This document shows positions 61,593 to 64,000 of a DNA stretch of 64,000 bases, piece by piece. Location of the stretch: positions 1 through 64,000 of the forward strand of contig JBGCFQ010000009.1 in assembly GCA_045106985.1 (NCBI GenBank), read 5' to 3'. The translations under genes and the position numbers were made by a program. Below the pieces are notes generated by a model. It saw nothing but the letters and a program-made list of their open reading frames with translations. It ran no database searches and was not told the origin of the DNA. This DNA is from JAUIET01 sp045106985. GTDB taxonomy: Bacteria; Pseudomonadota; Gammaproteobacteria; Pseudomonadales; JAUIET01. Position 1 is the first letter of the stretch. The number at the start of each line of letters is the position of its first letter.

Positions 61593-62219
61593 ATGTTAAA
61601 TGCCGCACGCAAAGAACCAAGGCGCCAGCAAATATTACAGGCTTTGGCGCTAATGCTTGAGGAAGCTCCTGGCGAACGTATTACCACCGCCGGGATTGCT
61701 AAAAAAGTGGGTATTTCAGAGGCCGCTCTATACCGGCACTTTGCCAGTAAATCGAAAATGTTCGAGGGCTTGATTGCCTTCATTGAAGAGACGATCTTCA
61801 GTCGCATTCACCGGGTGCTGGCCGAGGAGGCCTCTGCTACAAGACGCTGTGAAGCAACCATTACTTTGCTACTGCAGTTTGCTGAGCGCAACCCAGGCAT
61901 CTCCAGACTTCTAACCGGCGACGTATTGGTTGGCGAAACCAGAACGTTACGACATCGCGTCACACAGTTCTACGAGCGAATGGAAACCCAGCTAAAGCAG
62001 ATATTGCGCGAAGGTGAACTGCGCGAAGGGATACGCCCGGTTGCACCGGTATCAATAACCGCCAATATGATGCTAGCGACGGCTGAAGGTCGCATCGCTC
62101 AGTTCGTACGTAGCGATTTTCGGCGGAGTCCAATGGAGAACTGGCCAAAGCAATGGGCCCTAATCCAAGCACAGGTGTTTGCTAACAATAACGCGGAACG
62201 CGTGGCTCAGTTTGCCTAA
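61593..62219 (+). CDS. slmA: Nucleoid occlusion factor SlmA (TetR family)
   Basis: SlmA binds DNA sites over most of the chromosome and blocks FtsZ assembly there. The 208-residue protein has a TetR winged region RITTAGIAKKVGISEAALYRHFASKSKMFEGLI (seen as consecutive segments at about 28-60) and a mostly helical C-terminal domain with LLQFAERNPGISRLLTGD. Position before pyrE matches the E. coli slmA-pyrE neighbourhood, though here the two genes are not on the same strand. It converges on a DUF4124 gene. Confidence 0.93.
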   Translation: MLNAARKEPRRQQILQALALMLEEAPGERITTAGIAKKVGISEAALYRHFASKSKMFEGLIAFIEETIFSRIHRVLAEEASATRRCEATITLLLQFAERNPGISRLLTGDVLVGETRTLRHRVTQFYERMETQLKQILREGELREGIRPVAPVSITANMMLATAEGRIAQFVRSDFRRSPMENWPKQWALIQAQVFANNNAERVAQFA

Positions 62220-62261
62220 CTGCAGGTTGTGAATGTTCCCGATCACGGGAAGCGCAGTTAG
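62216..62261. terminator. Nested hairpin across both stop codons of slmA and the DUF4124 gene
   Basis: CTAACTGC (62216-62223) pairs with GCAGTTAG (62254-62261), and inside it TTCCCG-ATCA-CGGGAA (62236-62251) makes a second stem. The outer arms contain the slmA TAA and, on the other strand, the TAA of the DUF4124 gene. No U run follows, so it may be a bidirectional stop or an RNA 3'-end stabiliser. Confidence 0.5.
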
Positions 62262-62917
62262 CCCGACGTATTGTCGCGCCTAACACGACCATAGCGCAGG
62301 TCTTGTAAGTAGTTAAAACGCTCAATGTCTTCTGCATAGCGGCGCTTCACTTGAGTGACTTCTTTATTACGAGCCCTGATGTTGACACGGGTTTCGTCAA
62401 CTTCAACTTCCATTGTTTGTATGTTGTCAACCAGCCGCTGCGGCACTTCGTTTCCGCTACGCTCAGCGTCGGCTGCTTTTTCTTGCTGCCGCTCAATCTG
62501 TGATTTCAACGAACGTAAGTTGCCTCGCAAAATTTGCAAACGCACTGTAATTTCATCAACCACGCGATTCTGAGATGCCTCGATATCAGCCACGCTGCTG
62601 TATCGCGATAGAAGTAGCTCGTCTCGCTTACGCTGCTGTGCTGCTGCGCGCTCGAGTTCCCTCTGTTCTCGGTTTGCTTCAATCTCTGCAGCGGTGGCCT
62701 GCGCGGCAACTCGCTGTACGAGGCGTCCATTTTCAGTAATGACTTCGTAACCATATTTTACAAATTCAGGCGGCAAACGGCTGTCGATCACTGTAACGCC
62801 AGCGTGATTCTTATAGCGAAAATACTCTTTAGCAGCATGAGCTGGGGAATTCAGGCACGCCAGAACTACGCACACTGTTGCTGCGATAGAGCTATATGTC
62901 TTTCGGCTGCGGAGCAT
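62258..62917 (-). CDS. Exported coiled-coil protein with DUF4124 domain
   Basis: The 219-residue protein has a signal peptide (cleaved after SPAHA, about residue 28). A DUF4124 domain follows (EYFRYKNHAGVTVIDSRLPP, then YGYEVITENGRLVQRV), and a long charged coiled coil runs from about 75 to 205. A periplasmic location is likely. Function is unknown. It is 72 bp after pyrE on the same strand. Confidence 0.8.
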   Translation of the reverse strand: MLRSRKTYSSIAATVCVVLACLNSPAHAAKEYFRYKNHAGVTVIDSRLPPEFVKYGYEVITENGRLVQRVAAQATAAEIEANREQRELERAAAQQRKRDELLLSRYSSVADIEASQNRVVDEITVRLQILRGNLRSLKSQIERQQEKAADAERSGNEVPQRLVDNIQTMEVEVDETRVNIRARNKEVTQVKRRYAEDIERFNYLQDLRYGRVRRDNTSG

Positions 62918-62989
62918 ATTCTAGAAAATAACGATTATGGGTAACTGTAATTCTAGCAAATTTCACTGAATAGGCACTGAATCTATGCG

Positions 62990-63643
62990 TCAGCTTATGC
63001 CATATTGTGAACGATATGCGTTCATCTCTGGCAAATTGTCCATATACCTACCGGTACTGGACTCTAAAAACGTGATTAAGTTCGCAAAACTGATAATTGC
63101 AGCGACTGGCAAATCATACTCTTGCTGCAGTTCTTGAATGGCTGACATCTCACCCTTACCCCGTTCTTGGCGGTCCAGACCGACAACAATTCCAGCTGGT
63201 TCAGCGCCAGCGTCTTCTATCATTTGCAAAACTTCACGAACGGCAGTACCTGCTGTAATAACGTCATCCACAATCAGCACTTTACCCTGCAGAGGACCGC
63301 CGACAATGCTTCCGCCTTCGCCGTGGGTCTTCGCTTCCTTGCGGTTGTAAACTACTGGTATGTCGGCTTCGTATCGTTCATTCCAGCAAACAGCGGCCGC
63401 CGTGGCCAGAGGTATACCTTTGTAAGCCGGCCCAAACAGCATATCAAACGATATGTTGGCCGCGCGGATGGTTTCTACGTAAGCCAAACCTGTTCTGCGC
63501 AGCGCGGCACCACTACGAATAAGGCCCGCATTGAAAAAGTAGGGACTGACACGCCCTGACTTAAGTTCGTATTCGCCAAAACGCAGAACCTCGTTTTCGA
63601 GGGCCAACTGAATAAAATCGGTTTGATAGTCGTTCATTTGCAA
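62990..63643 (-). CDS. pyrE: Orotate phosphoribosyltransferase
   Basis: PyrE makes orotidine 5'-phosphate from orotate and PRPP. The 217-residue protein has LKSGRVSPYFFNAGL, LFGPAYKGIPLATAAAV, the flexible loop RKEAKTHGEGGSIVGG and the PRPP motif VLIVDDVITAGTAV. The frame opens at TTG 63643; an ATG two codons later (63637) is an equally likely start. It is divergent from crc, the conserved arrangement in pseudomonads. Confidence 0.97.
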   Translation of the reverse strand: MQMNDYQTDFIQLALENEVLRFGEYELKSGRVSPYFFNAGLIRSGAALRRTGLAYVETIRAANISFDMLFGPAYKGIPLATAAAVCWNERYEADIPVVYNRKEAKTHGEGGSIVGGPLQGKVLIVDDVITAGTAVREVLQMIEDAGAEPAGIVVGLDRQERGKGEMSAIQELQQEYDLPVAAIISFANLITFLESSTGRYMDNLPEMNAYRSQYGIS

Positions 63644-63676
63644 TTATGATACACGCTTCCACTTCCAGGGGCGATC

Positions 63677-64000
63677 ATGAGAATCATTAACTTCTGTGCG
63701 GAAGGACTGGAGGCCGCCGCGCAAAAAGGGTTCTTTGAGTGGGCGACCAGACAGGACGCCGACTTCATTTGCGTGCAAGACTTGCGCGTGCAGGAATACG
63801 ACATTAAAAACGATGCTTGTTTTGCCTCGCCTTATAATGCCTATTTCTTTGACGCCGTTGAGAAGAACACGAACGGAGTGGCCATCTATTGCCGCGAACT
63901 ACCTAAAGCAATTATGACCGGCTTGGGTTTTGGCGAGTTTGATGTTGACGGTTTATATGTGCAAGCGGATTTCGAACGCTATAGCGTTGGCTCATTTCTA
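63677..64000 (+). CDS. crc: Catabolite repression control protein Crc, N-terminal part (cut by window edge)
   Basis: The first 108 codons are present: MRIINFCAEGLEAAAQKGFF, then WATRQDADFICVQDLRVQEY and a YFFDAVEKNTNGVAIY segment, matching Crc. Crc has an exonuclease III-like fold without nuclease activity and works with Hfq to block translation of catabolic mRNAs in pseudomonads. The start is the ATG at 63677, 33 bp from the pyrE start on the other strand. The protein continues past the window. Confidence 0.92.
   Translation, partial: MRIINFCAEGLEAAAQKGFFEWATRQDADFICVQDLRVQEYDIKNDACFASPYNAYFFDAVEKNTNGVAIYCRELPKAIMTGLGFGEFDVDGLYVQADFERYSVGSFL

Noticed and set aside
1..64000. tRNA or rRNA genes, insertion sequences, prophage or toxin-antitoxin modules
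   Set aside because: None seen by reading both strands; no transposase, integrase or T-loop-like GGTTCGAATC motif was noticed outside 6S RNA.

Overview
This window looks like a chromosomal stretch from a marine-type gammaproteobacterium of the Pseudomonadales/Cellvibrionales kind. Three Pseudomonas-like gene orders support this: pilGHIJ-chpA-chpC next to gshB-tonB-algH-ruvX; pilU-pilT-yggS-proC-yggT-metX-metW-DUF4426-rdgB-hemW; and radC-coaBC-algC-argB-(slmA)-pyrE-crc. Base composition is moderate. Nearly everything is core metabolism, envelope, division and motility. I see no prophage, insertion sequence, CRISPR array, tRNA or rRNA. Both edges cut genes: thyA at the left and crc at the right.

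Layout. 1-7436 (minus strand): ygfB-pepP-ubiH/I-like, then gcvH-rppH-ptsP-lgt-thyA, mostly with overlapping ends. 7534-8928 (plus): a ZapB-like coiled coil, zapA, 6S RNA (ssrS) and the 5-formyl-THF cyclo-ligase gene. 8929-9599: a gene-poor stretch with two tiny related membrane-protein ORFs and an imperfect inverted repeat. 9600-11921: ilvA and, divergently, rpiA. 11940-13195: a lysophospholipase-like hydrolase overlapping an 84-residue exported protein. 13380-18672 (minus): tkt-epd-pgk-fba, where the aldolase is class I. 18846-24384 (plus): a SahR-like operator and promoter, then sahR(ArsR-methyltransferase fusion)-metK-ahcY-metF, an S-adenosylmethionine cycle operon, then rsmE. 24429-35477 (minus): the Pil-Chp surface-sensing system pilG-pilH-pilI-pilJ-chpA-chpC. 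35681-38635 (plus): gshB-tonB-algH-ruvX. 38704-41026 (minus): pilT and pilU. 41187-47350 (plus): yggS-proC-yggT-metX-metW-DUF4426-rdgB-hemW. 47337-52467 (minus): trmB, a DUF423 gene, rpoH, and ftsY-ftsE-ftsX. 52554-53721 (plus): rsmD-coaD. 53743-55944 (minus): mutM, rpmB-rpmG, radC. 56151-62219 (plus): an ArsR regulator, coaBC, long-form algC, argB, slmA. 62258-63643 (minus): a DUF4124 gene and pyrE. The window ends in crc.

How the genes work together. Two blocks are functional wholes. The Pil-Chp array and the PilT/PilU retraction motors, with a TonB3-like gene between them, form a type IV pilus sensing and twitching module. sahR-metK-ahcY-metF closes the SAM/SAH/homocysteine/methyl-THF cycle under an apparent SAH-responsive repressor, and metX-metW feeds homocysteine into it.

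The most striking non-coding signals are a perfect CIRCE operator (TTAGCACTC-N9-GAGTGCTAA) directly upstream of rpoH, which would place sigma-32 under HrcA, and an 11+11 bp perfect inverted repeat carrying the -35 hexamer of the sahR operon promoter. Also notable are an 11-copy perfect hexanucleotide repeat coding for Ala-Glu in chpA, and an AlgC with a membrane-anchored N-terminal half and an altered active-site loop. I did not find a clearly new multi-gene defence or mobile system. The tiny membrane-protein pair and the CIRCE-rpoH arrangement are the best leads.
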